Positions 54,452 through 63,433 of a stretch of 64,000 bases of DNA are shown one piece after another (position 1 is the stretch's first letter; every line of letters begins with the position of its first letter). The DNA is from Flavobacterium sp. RSP15 (lineage in GTDB: Bacteria > Bacteroidota > Bacteroidia > Flavobacteriales > Flavobacteriaceae). The stretch covers positions 159,081 to 223,080 of the forward strand of contig NZ_RYDL01000003.1 of NCBI RefSeq assembly GCF_003968755.1, read 5' to 3'. A program made the position numbers and the translations under genes. The notes below the pieces were generated by a model that had not been told where the DNA came from, made no database searches, and was given only the letters and a program-made list of their open reading frames with translations.

Positions 54452-56320
54452 TTACAATTGATAAATAAACGATTCTGAAGGTGCTATTGTAATTTTCGCG
54501 TTTCCTTCACCATTGAATACTTTCAGATCAACAGAACTTTTATGGTATAATTGATCCGTAAGTGTATAATTTCCGTCTTTCAAATTCCATTTTTGGATTA
54601 CATCTGAAGGGATTTTTAACTCGAAATTGCTAGTAGTAAGCCAGGAAAAATTAGTGATAACGATTAATTTTTGCGTATCAGACCAGCGTGTGAATGCATA
54701 AATTCCAGAATCGTATCCTTGAGTCGTATGGCGATTCACCGTTTGTATTTCTTGGTATTTCCCCATTAAAGCAGTACTATTCAAAGAGAAATTCAATAAT
54801 TTTTTATAAAAATCTCGCAAGTCCTTTTCATCCTGCGTTAACTGACCACCATCAAATTTTCCTCCGTTCATCCAGCGTTGGTGATTGGGAACACCTATAT
54901 AATCAAAGATTGACGTTCTGGAATGGGTACCAAATCCAGCATTTTCATTTCCAGCCTCTCCTACTTCCTGTCCAAAATAAACCATCGTAGGCGACGTACT
55001 TATGGTTGTAGATACCACCATCAAAGGCTTCCCTTTTTGCGGCGTTCCCGCAAATTCCGGACTTGCTAAACGTTGTTCATCATGATTGTCCAGAAAATGC
55101 AACAGGTGATGCTCAATATCTGAAATTCCGTTTTGGATGTCAGATAAGCCATCAGGCAAAGCTTTTCCTTGAATGATATCTTTCAATTTATCATACGTTT
55201 CTACTTTATCATACAAATAATCCATTTTACCTAGATGAATATAATTTCTATATTCTTTAGGATTGTAGACTTCGGCTAATAAAAAAGCATTCGGATTATT
55301 TACTTTAATGGCTGAATTCATATAACTCCAAAATTCATACGGCACCATTTCGGCCATGTCAAATCGAAAACCATCGACTCCTTTTGCCGTCCAGTACAAG
55401 GCAATGTCTTTGAATTTATCCCAAGAGTTTGGAACATCTTTTCCTCTCCAAAAATCGAAATGTTCCTGATAGGATTTGGAATCAAAACCAGCAGGAAGTT
55501 CCGGAAAATCTTTGGAACCATCCGGACGAATACCGTAATTTACTTTGATGGTTTCGTACCAGTCATTTCGATCTGGTTTTGCCATACGAGAACCATTACC
55601 AGTCCATTTTGCTGGACTTTCTACAAATTTTCCATCAATTAACAGATTCTTTTCTCCATTTAATGGCTTGTCTGTGTCAGGGATTTCAAAGTGTGTATTT
55701 GGAATATAATAAAAATTATTGTCTCTTTTGTATTCAACGGTCGTGTCATCATCTGCACCAAAATCTTTGACACCAACCGGATTACTTTTTCCTTCATACT
55801 TTCGCGCAATGTGATTGGGAACAATATCGATAATCACCTTTAATCCAGCTTGGTGAGTTCGCACAACTAAAGCTTCAAATTCCTGCAAACGATTTTCAGG
55901 ATTTACAGCCAAATCTGGATTCACATTGTAGTAATCTTTTACGGCATAAGGAGAACCGGCTCGTCCTTTGACCACTTCCGGATCATCATTAGAAATTCCA
56001 ATAGCGGAATAATCTCGAATCACAGCATGATGCGGAACTCCGGTGTACCAAATATAAGTAACTCCCAAATCCTTTATTTCCTTTAAGGCCGTATTTGTAA
56101 AATCGTTGAACTTTCCTACTCCATTTTCTTCAATGGTTCCCCAAGGCTTGTTGTTCGTATTTTTATTCCCAAATAATCGGGTAAAAACCTGATACACCAC
56201 TTCTTTTTTATGGGAAACTGACTCCTTTTGTTCCGTATTCATTTTTAACTCTTTCGTTTTACAGGCTGTCGCCAAAAGCACTACGCTTATACCGGCAACA
56301 ATAGTTGTTTTTTTCATCAT
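54452..56320 (-). CDS. GH13 alpha-amylase family lipoprotein
   Basis: The 622-residue protein has a lipoprotein signal (GISVVLLATACKTK). The GH13 regions are in order: IIDIVPNHI (region I), VDGFRFDMAEM with the nucleophile Asp (II), FLLAEVYNP with the acid Glu (III) and HFLDNHDEQR with the third Asp (IV). A C-terminal beta domain ends in ESFIYQL. It hydrolyses or rearranges alpha-glucans in the envelope. No SusC/SusD, regulator or other glycan genes lie nearby, so it is not part of a polysaccharide locus. Confidence 0.92.
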   Translation of the reverse strand: MMKKTTIVAGISVVLLATACKTKELKMNTEQKESVSHKKEVVYQVFTRLFGNKNTNNKPWGTIEENGVGKFNDFTNTALKEIKDLGVTYIWYTGVPHHAVIRDYSAIGISNDDPEVVKGRAGSPYAVKDYYNVNPDLAVNPENRLQEFEALVVRTHQAGLKVIIDIVPNHIARKYEGKSNPVGVKDFGADDDTTVEYKRDNNFYYIPNTHFEIPDTDKPLNGEKNLLIDGKFVESPAKWTGNGSRMAKPDRNDWYETIKVNYGIRPDGSKDFPELPAGFDSKSYQEHFDFWRGKDVPNSWDKFKDIALYWTAKGVDGFRFDMAEMVPYEFWSYMNSAIKVNNPNAFLLAEVYNPKEYRNYIHLGKMDYLYDKVETYDKLKDIIQGKALPDGLSDIQNGISDIEHHLLHFLDNHDEQRLASPEFAGTPQKGKPLMVVSTTISTSPTMVYFGQEVGEAGNENAGFGTHSRTSIFDYIGVPNHQRWMNGGKFDGGQLTQDEKDLRDFYKKLLNFSLNSTALMGKYQEIQTVNRHTTQGYDSGIYAFTRWSDTQKLIVITNFSWLTTSNFELKIPSDVIQKWNLKDGNYTLTDQLYHKSSVDLKVFNGEGNAKITIAPSESFIYQL

Positions 56321-56537
56321 ATAAAATTATTTATGCTGATTTTAATTCTTTTGATACTAAAATGAATATCAATTTTTAAATTTAATATTTTTTAAATATA
56401 AAGAACTCTATATTATTTGAAATTATATAATCATCTCTCCATTAGAACAAACTACAACGAAGGAGTTGCCGCATTTGTTGATAACTTTAAAAAGGAAAAA
56501 TCATCGTTTATCATGCACTTTTGACTAATTATAAATA

Positions 56538-56559
56538 AATCCTAATATGGATTAGGATT
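56538..56559. repeat. Dyad AATCCTAA/TTAGGATT upstream of the OstA-like gene
   Basis: Perfect 8-base arms around TATGGA end 13 bases before the -7 box, over the -33 position; an operator is possible. Confidence 0.45.
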
Positions 56560-56572
56560 GTATCCTTTTTCA

Positions 56573-56580
56573 TAAATTTG
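56573..56580 (+). promoter_or_regulatory. -7 box TAAATTTG for OstA-like gene
   Basis: A perfect TAnnTTTG 16 bases before the TTG start codon. Confidence 0.6.
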
Positions 56581-56596
56581 ACAAAAATTAAATCCA

Positions 56597-58225
56597 TTGA
56601 AAAAATCGTTTTTTTTCCTTCGTTATTGTTTCATACTGTTCACTGCTAATTTAGTTTTGGCGCAAGCTCCAAAAAAAATTATTGTAGAAAACTCAGATTT
56701 TGCCGATGTAAATCAGGTAGAAATACCGGATGCATTATTGCTGATTGGGAACGTACGTGTCAATCATGATGGCGTGATAATGACTTGTAATAAAGCGTAT
56801 TATTTTCAAAAAGAAAACTACATCAAGGCTTTTGGCAATGTTCAAATGGTGCAAGGTGACACTTTATTCCTAAACAGTAAATATGCGGAATACAATGGAA
56901 ATGTAAAAAAAGCCTATGCTTCCGGAGATGCCGTAATGAGTTCCCCTGATGCGACTTTGGTAACAGAGATTATTAATTTTGACCGAAACACTCAAGAAGT
57001 ATTTTACGATACGCCAGGAACAATTACCAATAAAGACAATACGCTAAAAAGCAATTCAGGAAGATATTATGTGAAACAAAAGAAATTCCAATTCCTTACA
57101 GCTGTTACTATTACTAATCCAACCTATGTAATTAAATCAAATCACTTGGATTATTTCAGTAATTCCGGGCATTCGTATCTTTTTGGACCATCCACAATTA
57201 CCAGTAAAGCCAATTATATATATACCGAAAAAGGATTTTATGATACCAAAAAAAATCTGGCTCATTTCCTGAATAAATCGTACATCAAATACGATGATCG
57301 GGTGATTAAAGGCGACAGTTTGTACTATGACCGAAATCGGGAATTTGCATCGGCAACGCGAAACGTAAAAATAACGGATTCCATCAATCGCGGAATTATA
57401 AAAGGGCATTATGCTGAGGTGTATAAAAAACTGGATTCTATGTACGTAACCAAAAGAGCTGTTGCCGTGAATTTTGTCGAAAATGACTCGGTTTACATCC
57501 ATGGAAAAAAATTAATGGTTACTGGAAAAGAAGGAAACCGAATTATCAGAGCGTTTAACAATGTCCGGTTTTTCAAAACTGATATGAGCGGAAAATGTGA
57601 TTCGATTCATTCAAGTTCTAAAACAGCGTTGACCAAAATGATTGGAAATCCAATACTTTGGAACGCAGAAAACCAAATCACAGGAGATGTCATGCATCTC
57701 ATAGGAGACAACAATACCCAAAAATTAGATTCGCTCAAAGTACTCAATAACACATTTATAGTCTCCAAAGACACGATAGGAACTGGATATAATCAAGTCA
57801 AGGGTCAAAATCTCTATGGGAAATTTAAAGACGGAAAACTCCATGATGTTGATATAATAAAGAATGCCGAAGTCATTTATTACATGCGCAACGAAGCTCA
57901 GGAACTCATTGGTATCAATAAGAATGTAAGCAGCAAAATCAATCTTATTTTAGAAGAAAATGCGATAGAAACTATTACGTTTTTCCAGCAAGTGGATGGC
58001 GATATTTATCCAGAGAAAGAGTTGCCAGAAAATGCACGTATTCTAAGAGGACTGCTTTGGCGAGGAGAGGAACGAATAAAATCCAAGGACGATATTTTTC
58101 CTGCCGAAGAAAATGAAGACAACGATAAAATAGATAAAGCAACTAAAGCGGCAGAGGCCAAAGAGGATATTCCTATGAAAATCCGAAAAGAAACTCTGAA
58201 TTACGATAAGAAGAAGAAGAAGTAA
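56597..58225 (+). CDS. OstA/LptA-like LPS-transport protein
   Basis: Starting with TTG at 56597, the 542-residue protein has a signal peptide (FILFTANLVLAQ). Repeating OstA/LptA beta-jellyroll strands follow (LLIGNVRVNHDGVIMTCNKA, KAFGNVQMVQGDTLFLNSKY, VIKGDSLYYDRNREFASATR). It should help build the periplasmic bridge or outer-membrane complex for lipopolysaccharide. The C-terminus is charged and Lys-rich. It is longer than LptA (185) and lacks the LptD barrel, as is usual for the Bacteroidetes OstA-like group. Confidence 0.87.
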   Translation: MKKSFFFLRYCFILFTANLVLAQAPKKIIVENSDFADVNQVEIPDALLLIGNVRVNHDGVIMTCNKAYYFQKENYIKAFGNVQMVQGDTLFLNSKYAEYNGNVKKAYASGDAVMSSPDATLVTEIINFDRNTQEVFYDTPGTITNKDNTLKSNSGRYYVKQKKFQFLTAVTITNPTYVIKSNHLDYFSNSGHSYLFGPSTITSKANYIYTEKGFYDTKKNLAHFLNKSYIKYDDRVIKGDSLYYDRNREFASATRNVKITDSINRGIIKGHYAEVYKKLDSMYVTKRAVAVNFVENDSVYIHGKKLMVTGKEGNRIIRAFNNVRFFKTDMSGKCDSIHSSSKTALTKMIGNPILWNAENQITGDVMHLIGDNNTQKLDSLKVLNNTFIVSKDTIGTGYNQVKGQNLYGKFKDGKLHDVDIIKNAEVIYYMRNEAQELIGINKNVSSKINLILEENAIETITFFQQVDGDIYPEKELPENARILRGLLWRGEERIKSKDDIFPAEENEDNDKIDKATKAAEAKEDIPMKIRKETLNYDKKKKK

Positions 58226-58310
58226 GTGATCAGTGAGCAGTCCTGACTCTTTGGGATTAGTGGTCAGTCTGCTAGGTATACTGGTCAGTCACTATTCTCT
58301 CAGTTTAACA
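58225..58310 (+). repeat. Degenerate AGTGRTCAGT repeats
   Basis: AGTGATCAGTGAGCAGT, AGTGGTCAGT and CTGGTCAGTCACT recur between the OstA-like and aminotransferase genes. They are the same word family as at 41884-42110. Confidence 0.55.
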
Positions 58311-58333
58311 AATAAAAGATTAAAAAAATAACC

Positions 58334-59524
58334 GTGAACAACGATTTCTTAAAATACCAAGCACAAACCTCACCATATCCATTGGGTATGGAAGTCTCGC
58401 ATGCTGTAGGCTCTTACATTTACGATACTAATTCTAAGAAATACTTGGATTTTGTGGCGGGAGTTTCCGCTTGCACATTGGGACACCAACATCCTAGAGT
58501 CAATCAAGCCATAAAGGATCAGTTAGACAAATATTCTCATGTTATGGTCTATGGCGAATATTCACAAAGTCCGGCGGTTCAGTATTGCAAATTGTTAGCC
58601 TCGCTCCTGCCCGCACCTTTAGATAAAACTTATTTGGTCAATTCAGGAACAGAAGCCATTGAAGGTGCTTTAAAACTAGCTAGAAGAACTACCGGAAGAA
58701 GCCAATTGATTTCGTGTCATAACGCATACCATGGCAATACAATGGGTGCTATGAGCGTCATGGGATTTGAAGAACGCAAACAAATTTTTCGTCCATTGAT
58801 ACCTGATGTTGATTTTATTACCTTCAACAACGAAGCCGATTTACAAAAAATAACGACCAAAACTGCAGGAATTATTCTGGAAACCATTCAAGGTGGCGCC
58901 GGATTTATTCAGCCGCATAATGATTTCCTTAAAAAAGTTCGTCAACGCTGTACTGAAGTGGGCGCGATAATGATTCTGGACGAAATTCAGCCAGGTTTTG
59001 GGAGAACCGGAAAACTTTTTGGATTCCAAAATTATGATGTTGTTCCTGATATCGTAGTTATGGGAAAAGGAATGGGAGGTGGCATGCCTGTAGGTGCTTT
59101 TACGGCTTCATCAGCAATGATGGATTTGTTGAGCGATAATCCAAAACTGGGTCATATCACGACTTTTGGAGGCCACCCTGTCATTGCGTCAGCCTGCTTG
59201 GCTACTTTGCAGGAAATTACCGAGACCAATCTCATGGATGAGGCGATGGAGAAAGAAAAGCTATTCAGATCACTTTTGGTACATCCTTTGATACAGGATA
59301 TAAGAGGAAAAGGATTGATGCTGGCTGCAATGACCCAAAGTGCCGATATAACAAACGAAGTGATTCTTAAATGTCAAGACAAAGGACTCATTTTATTCTG
59401 GTTATTATTTGAAGATTGCGCCATAAGAATTACGCCACCGCTTACCATTTCTGAACAAGAGATACGAGAAGGTTGCAGCATCATATTAGAAGTAATGGAT
59501 GGAATAATGATTGAAGAAAAATGA
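58334..59524 (+). CDS. Class III aminotransferase (aspartate aminotransferase family)
   Basis: The 396-residue PLP enzyme starts with GTG at 58334. It has the cofactor-binding NSGTEAIEGALKLARR, the Asp of the pyridine site in MILDEIQPGFGRTGK and the Schiff-base Lys in VMGKGMGGGMPVGAF. These marks fit acetylornithine/ornithine/GABA-type transaminases. No arginine genes are adjacent, so the substrate is open. It follows the OstA-like gene by 108 bases containing TCAGT repeats. Confidence 0.87.
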   Translation: MNNDFLKYQAQTSPYPLGMEVSHAVGSYIYDTNSKKYLDFVAGVSACTLGHQHPRVNQAIKDQLDKYSHVMVYGEYSQSPAVQYCKLLASLLPAPLDKTYLVNSGTEAIEGALKLARRTTGRSQLISCHNAYHGNTMGAMSVMGFEERKQIFRPLIPDVDFITFNNEADLQKITTKTAGIILETIQGGAGFIQPHNDFLKKVRQRCTEVGAIMILDEIQPGFGRTGKLFGFQNYDVVPDIVVMGKGMGGGMPVGAFTASSAMMDLLSDNPKLGHITTFGGHPVIASACLATLQEITETNLMDEAMEKEKLFRSLLVHPLIQDIRGKGLMLAAMTQSADITNEVILKCQDKGLILFWLLFEDCAIRITPPLTISEQEIREGCSIILEVMDGIMIEEK

Positions 59525-59599
59525 TTAACGATTTTTGATAGCAGAAGTTGTACTATTGGATACATATTGAAATACCTATTCAAAACAATTAAAAAAATT

Positions 59600-59685
59600 G
59601 GGAGCTATTCCTGCTATCCGTTTTAATCTTTTACTTTTTGTCAGCAAAAAGCAAAAGGATTTCCACTCTTATCAGGGCTAGGGCA
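59600..59685 (+). repeat. Dispersed hairpin repeat, copy D
   Basis: GGGAGCTATTCCTGCTATCC, then TTTTAATCTTTTACTTTTTG, loop TCAG, CAAAAAGCAAAAGGATTTCC and ACTCTTATCAGGGCTAGGGC. The 13-bp stem has one mismatch. It is in the gap before the TPR gene. Confidence 0.78.
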
Positions 59686-59801
59686 TACGTTTAAACTACC
59701 TCTTTTTTTGTTAATTAAATTGTTCACAACAATTCCAACTTTCCCTCGCAGTACACGCACGATTCCCTAAATTTATTTAGGCCAAATTAAAAACACACAG
59801 T

Positions 59802-61199
59802 ATGCAATTAAGCAACGAAGAAGAAGACTATAACTTATCATTGTCTAAATTTGAGTCCATGTTGAAAACCAACAAAGTACTCTTTTTTGACTCCGAAGAA
59901 TTTGAAGAAATTATTCTTCATTACCTCGATATGGGTAAGGCCGCTTTAGCAAAAAAAGCACTCAAACTGGCATTAGAACAGCACCCAAAATCTACCGGAC
60001 TAAAATTAGTTCAGGTGGAAATGCTAGTTTATGACGACAAACTCGAACTAGCCGAAAAGCTATTGAACGAGTTGTATGCCATTGAACCAACCAATGAAGA
60101 AATTTACATTCAAAAAGCCAATATCTGCTCCAAAAGAGACCAACACGAAAAGGCGGTTGAATTATTACAAACCGCGTTAAAATACACAGATGATTATGCT
60201 GATGTCTATAATTTAATAGGCATGGAATATCTTTTTATGGACAATCTTGAACTGGCAAAAGAAAGCTTCATCAAGTGTTTAGAAGAAGATCTGGAAGACC
60301 AATCCGCTTTGTATAACGTAGTGTATTGTTTTGAATTTTTAGATCAAAACCAAGAAGCGATTACTTATTTAAATAAATACATTGACAAAAATCCATACAG
60401 CGAAATTGCCTGGCACCAACTGGGCCGTTTGCATTATGGTGTAAAAGAATATGAAAATGCGATTCGTGCCTTTGATTACGCTACTTTAATTGATGATGAA
60501 TTCCTTGGTGCTTTCATGGAAAAAGCAAAAGCTTTTGAACGATTAAAAAAATACGAGAAAGCCATAGAAAGTTATAGCAGAACCATTGAATTAGATGATG
60601 CAACTTCGTATGCGTTACTTCGAATGGGAAAATGTTATGAAAGATTAGGAAACAAAGCTTTAGCCTTAAAATATTTCAATCAAACAGTGCATGAAGATCC
60701 ACTCTTAGATAAAGGTTGGATTGCCATCACGGACTTTTACGTACGTCAAAAAAATTACCAAAAAGCATTATTTTATGTCAATAAAGCATTAGCGATTGAC
60801 AACCAAAATCGCTTGTATTGGAAACGCTTTGCGACTATCAATAAGCAAATGAACTTCTTTGAAGAAGCTGAATTTGGATACAGGAAAGCAGTTGAATTTG
60901 GCGATACTGAACTTGACACCTGGTTATTCTGGGTGGATATTCTACAATTTTTAGGAGAATTCGAAAGTGCCATTCAAACCTTATTACAAGCTTCAGAATA
61001 TTTTCCGGAAGAAAATGAAGTTGAATACCGCTTAGCAGGATTGTATTTTATGCTAACAGATAATACAAAAGCAAAATTCCATTTAAGCAATGCCTTACGA
61101 TTAAATTTTGATAATTACATCCTTTTAGAAGATTTATTTCCAGTAGTTTGGGCCAAAAAAATGGTGCAAAACTACATTGCAAAACATAAAAAAAAATAA
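59802..61199 (+). CDS. Tetratricopeptide-repeat protein
   Basis: The 465-residue protein consists almost wholly of TPR units (e.g. AEKLLNELYAIEPTNEEIYI, LALKYFNQTVHEDPLLDKGW), about eleven, without signal peptide or membrane helix, so it is a cytoplasmic scaffold. Partners unknown. Its stop codon overlaps the aroE start by one base (TAATG), so the two are co-translated. A conserved TPR-aroE pair is usual in Flavobacteria. A weak -7 box TAAATTTA lies at 59768-59775. Confidence 0.88.
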   Translation: MQLSNEEEDYNLSLSKFESMLKTNKVLFFDSEEFEEIILHYLDMGKAALAKKALKLALEQHPKSTGLKLVQVEMLVYDDKLELAEKLLNELYAIEPTNEEIYIQKANICSKRDQHEKAVELLQTALKYTDDYADVYNLIGMEYLFMDNLELAKESFIKCLEEDLEDQSALYNVVYCFEFLDQNQEAITYLNKYIDKNPYSEIAWHQLGRLHYGVKEYENAIRAFDYATLIDDEFLGAFMEKAKAFERLKKYEKAIESYSRTIELDDATSYALLRMGKCYERLGNKALALKYFNQTVHEDPLLDKGWIAITDFYVRQKNYQKALFYVNKALAIDNQNRLYWKRFATINKQMNFFEEAEFGYRKAVEFGDTELDTWLFWVDILQFLGEFESAIQTLLQASEYFPEENEVEYRLAGLYFMLTDNTKAKFHLSNALRLNFDNYILLEDLFPVVWAKKMVQNYIAKHKKK

Positions 61200-61948
61200 T
61201 GACAGAAACAGTTAGAAAACGTTTTGGGTTACTGGGTCGCAATATTAGTTATTCTTTTTCTAAAGGATATTTTACCGATAAATTTAACAATGAAAATTTT
61301 ACTGGTTGCACCTATGAAAATTTTGATATTCCAGAAATAACAGCACTTCCAGAGATACTAAAAAACACTTTAAATTTAAAAGGGTTAAGTATAACTATTC
61401 CATACAAGGAGACCGTCATTCCGTTTCTGGATAAATTATCTAAAAAAGCGGAATTAATTGGCGCTGTAAATACCATCAAAATTACCAAAAAAGGAACGTT
61501 GAAAGGGTATAATACCGATTATTATGGTTTCAAAAAATCATTAGAACCCCTGTTGCAACCGCACCACAAAAAAGCCTTGATTTTAGGCACAGGAGGAGCT
61601 TCTAAAGGAGTCGCTTTTGCTTTGGATGAACTGGACATTCCTTATACTTTTGTGTCGAGAGAAGCTAAAGAAAATGCGATTGAGTATAACCGAATCAACG
61701 CAACAACATTCGACAATTACCAAATCATCATCAACTCGACTCCAGTAGGAACAAGTCCAAATGTGGATGCGTTTCCATTGATCCCGTATGAGTTTTTCAC
61801 AGGAAAGCACATTGCATTTGACTTGATTTACAATCCTGCAGAAACACAATTCCTAAAAAAAGCCAAACAGCAAGGAGCACAAATCAAAAATGGTTTGGAT
61901 ATGCTTATTTTTCAAGCAGAGAAAGCGTGGAAGATTTGGAATAAATAA
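61199..61948 (+). CDS. aroE: Shikimate dehydrogenase
   Basis: The 249-residue enzyme reduces 3-dehydroshikimate with NADPH. The N-terminal substrate site reads LLGRNISYSFSKGYF, the Bacteroidetes version of the usual GxPIxHSxSP. The catalytic Lys is in LSITIPYKETVIPF, the Asp in GYNTDYYGF, and the nucleotide loop is LILGTGGASKGVAFAL. A strong terminator lies 96 bases downstream. Confidence 0.92.
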   Translation: MTETVRKRFGLLGRNISYSFSKGYFTDKFNNENFTGCTYENFDIPEITALPEILKNTLNLKGLSITIPYKETVIPFLDKLSKKAELIGAVNTIKITKKGTLKGYNTDYYGFKKSLEPLLQPHHKKALILGTGGASKGVAFALDELDIPYTFVSREAKENAIEYNRINATTFDNYQIIINSTPVGTSPNVDAFPLIPYEFFTGKHIAFDLIYNPAETQFLKKAKQQGAQIKNGLDMLIFQAEKAWKIWNK

Positions 61949-62043
61949 CTAAGAAGTTTATTTCTTGTCAAATCGAGCGTAATCAAGATTATTGTTTTAA
62001 CTCTCGCTTAAACTAAATAATTAGTATTAAAATTTCTTTAGGT

Positions 62044-62093
62044 CGTCTCGTTTTAAAACAGCATCAAACTGTTTTAAAACGAGACGCTTTTTT
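62044..62093 (+). terminator. Long-stem terminator between aroE and cas1
   Basis: A perfect 18-bp stem (CGTCTCGTTTTAAAACAG, 62044-62061; complement 62069-62086) around CATCAAA, followed by CTTTTTTT. Each arm itself contains the palindrome GTTTTAAAAC. It isolates cas1 from aroE. Confidence 0.85.
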
Positions 62094-62158
62094 TATATCA
62101 GCAATTTAAAAGGCAGATTGAGGTTTCCCGTAAAATAACTGATTATTAAATATGTTAA

Positions 62159-62175
62159 TTTGATTGATAATCAAA
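62159..62175 (+). promoter_or_regulatory. Dyad TTTGATT/AATCAAA before cas1
   Basis: Perfect 7-base arms around GAT, 29 bases before the cas1 ATG. A near -7 box TTAATTTG (62155-62162) overlaps its left arm. Confidence 0.35.
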
Positions 62176-62204
62176 TATTTGCAATTAATTTAACGGCTTA
62201 AATT

Positions 62205-63119
62205 ATGATCAAAAGAACAATTCTTATCGAAAATAAATCCTCAATCACGACAAAAAACCAACAGCTAATACTAAAATCAGAAATAAGAGAAAGTACCATT
62301 CCAATAGAAGACATTGGTTTTCTGGTACTCGATCATGCTGAAATTTATCTGAGTATTCCTGCTATGAACTTAATTGTAGAAAATAATACTGCTATTATTA
62401 TTTGTGGTAGCAACCACTTACCCAATGGAATGTTACTCAACCTCAACAGCCATCACATTCAGCAGGAAATATTCAAAAATCAAATCGAAGCTTCAATTCC
62501 TCTGAAAAAACAACTATGGCAACAAACTATTATTGAAAAAATTAAAAATCAAGGGGAATTGTTAGCAAAAATAACTGAAAATAAAAATACGTTTGAGTTT
62601 CTGGCTAGCAAAGTATTAAGCGGTGACACCACAAATATGGAAGGCGTTGCTGCACAACAATATTGGAAAAATTTTCCGTTACCTAATCATGCAAAAAATG
62701 GCATAAAAAGAGAACGTTATGGTGATTATCCCAACAATTTTTTAAACTACGGGTATGCTATTTTAAGAGCCGCTACAGCTAGAGCACTTTCCGGAAGCGG
62801 ATTATTGAATACACTTGGTATTCATCATAAAAGTAAATACAATGCTTTTGCACTTGCTGATGATATTATGGAACCTTTTCGTCCCATTGTTGACGAAAAA
62901 GTTTTTGATATTATGAACCGGTATCAAGAACAAGAACTAAACACCGCAATAAAAGCGGAACTATTACAAATGCTGACACAAACTGTTTATTTCAAAGAAG
63001 AAAAAAGCCCTTTAATGGTAGGATTGCAAAAAACGGCTAGTTCGCTCCAGCACTGTTTTACAGGTCACCGAAAAAAAATTAAATATCCTAAATTATGGAA
63101 CTTAACGGATACCGAATAA
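62205..63119 (+). CDS. cas1: CRISPR integrase Cas1, type II-C-like
   Basis: The 304-residue protein has the Cas1 beta-domain (about 1-80, STIPIEDIGFLVLDHAEIYL) and the helical catalytic domain. The metal site is Glu146 (TNMEGVAAQQYW), His207/208 (LGIHHKSKYN) and Glu223 (DDIMEPFRPIVD), all intact. With Cas2 it inserts new spacers. Sequence and length match Cas1 of type II-C systems of Flavobacteria. The usual upstream cas9 is missing: aroE and a terminator occupy that place. Whether cas9 lies beyond the window on the other side cannot be seen. Confidence 0.95.
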   Translation: MIKRTILIENKSSITTKNQQLILKSEIRESTIPIEDIGFLVLDHAEIYLSIPAMNLIVENNTAIIICGSNHLPNGMLLNLNSHHIQQEIFKNQIEASIPLKKQLWQQTIIEKIKNQGELLAKITENKNTFEFLASKVLSGDTTNMEGVAAQQYWKNFPLPNHAKNGIKRERYGDYPNNFLNYGYAILRAATARALSGSGLLNTLGIHHKSKYNAFALADDIMEPFRPIVDEKVFDIMNRYQEQELNTAIKAELLQMLTQTVYFKEEKSPLMVGLQKTASSLQHCFTGHRKKIKYPKLWNLTDTE

Positions 63120-63424
63120 TGTGGCTGTTCGTGTTTTTCGATTTGCCTACAGAAACTAAAAAAGACAAAAGGAATGCCTCTCAGTTTCGAGGAAATCTCT
63201 TAAAAGATGGCTTTAGCATGATGCAATTTTCAGTTTATATTAGGCATTGTGCGAGTGGAGAAAGTGCTGATGTTCATGAAAAACGCATTAACCGACTCGT
63301 TCCTTCGTTAGGAAAAGTTAGTGTTTTACGTATTACCGACAAACAATTTGGAATGATTATCAACTATTTAGGAAAAGCCAAACAGGAAAATAGTAATGCC
63401 CCAACACAGTTGGAATTGTTTTAA
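63095..63424 (+). CDS. cas2: CRISPR-associated Cas2, type II-C-like
   Basis: The 109-residue protein has the ferredoxin-like Cas2 fold with RIMWLFVFFDLPTETKKDKR, whose Asp lies after the first strand, and FSMMQFSVYIRHCASGESAD. The start at 63095 overlaps cas1 by 25 bases and keeps the NGYRIMW lead seen in relatives; an ATG at 63119 overlapping the cas1 stop is the alternative. It is the structural partner of Cas1. No CRISPR repeat follows inside the window; the next gene is a convergent RAYT 9 bases away. Confidence 0.93.
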   Translation: MELNGYRIMWLFVFFDLPTETKKDKRNASQFRGNLLKDGFSMMQFSVYIRHCASGESADVHEKRINRLVPSLGKVSVLRITDKQFGMIINYLGKAKQENSNAPTQLELF

Positions 63425-63433
63425 ACAATAATT

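Noticed and set aside
62044..62086. GTTTTAAAAC-containing hairpin before cas1 as tracrRNA or degenerate CRISPR repeat
   Set aside because: It is a perfect 18-bp stem followed by a T-run downstream of aroE, which an intrinsic terminator explains; no second repeat or spacer is present.
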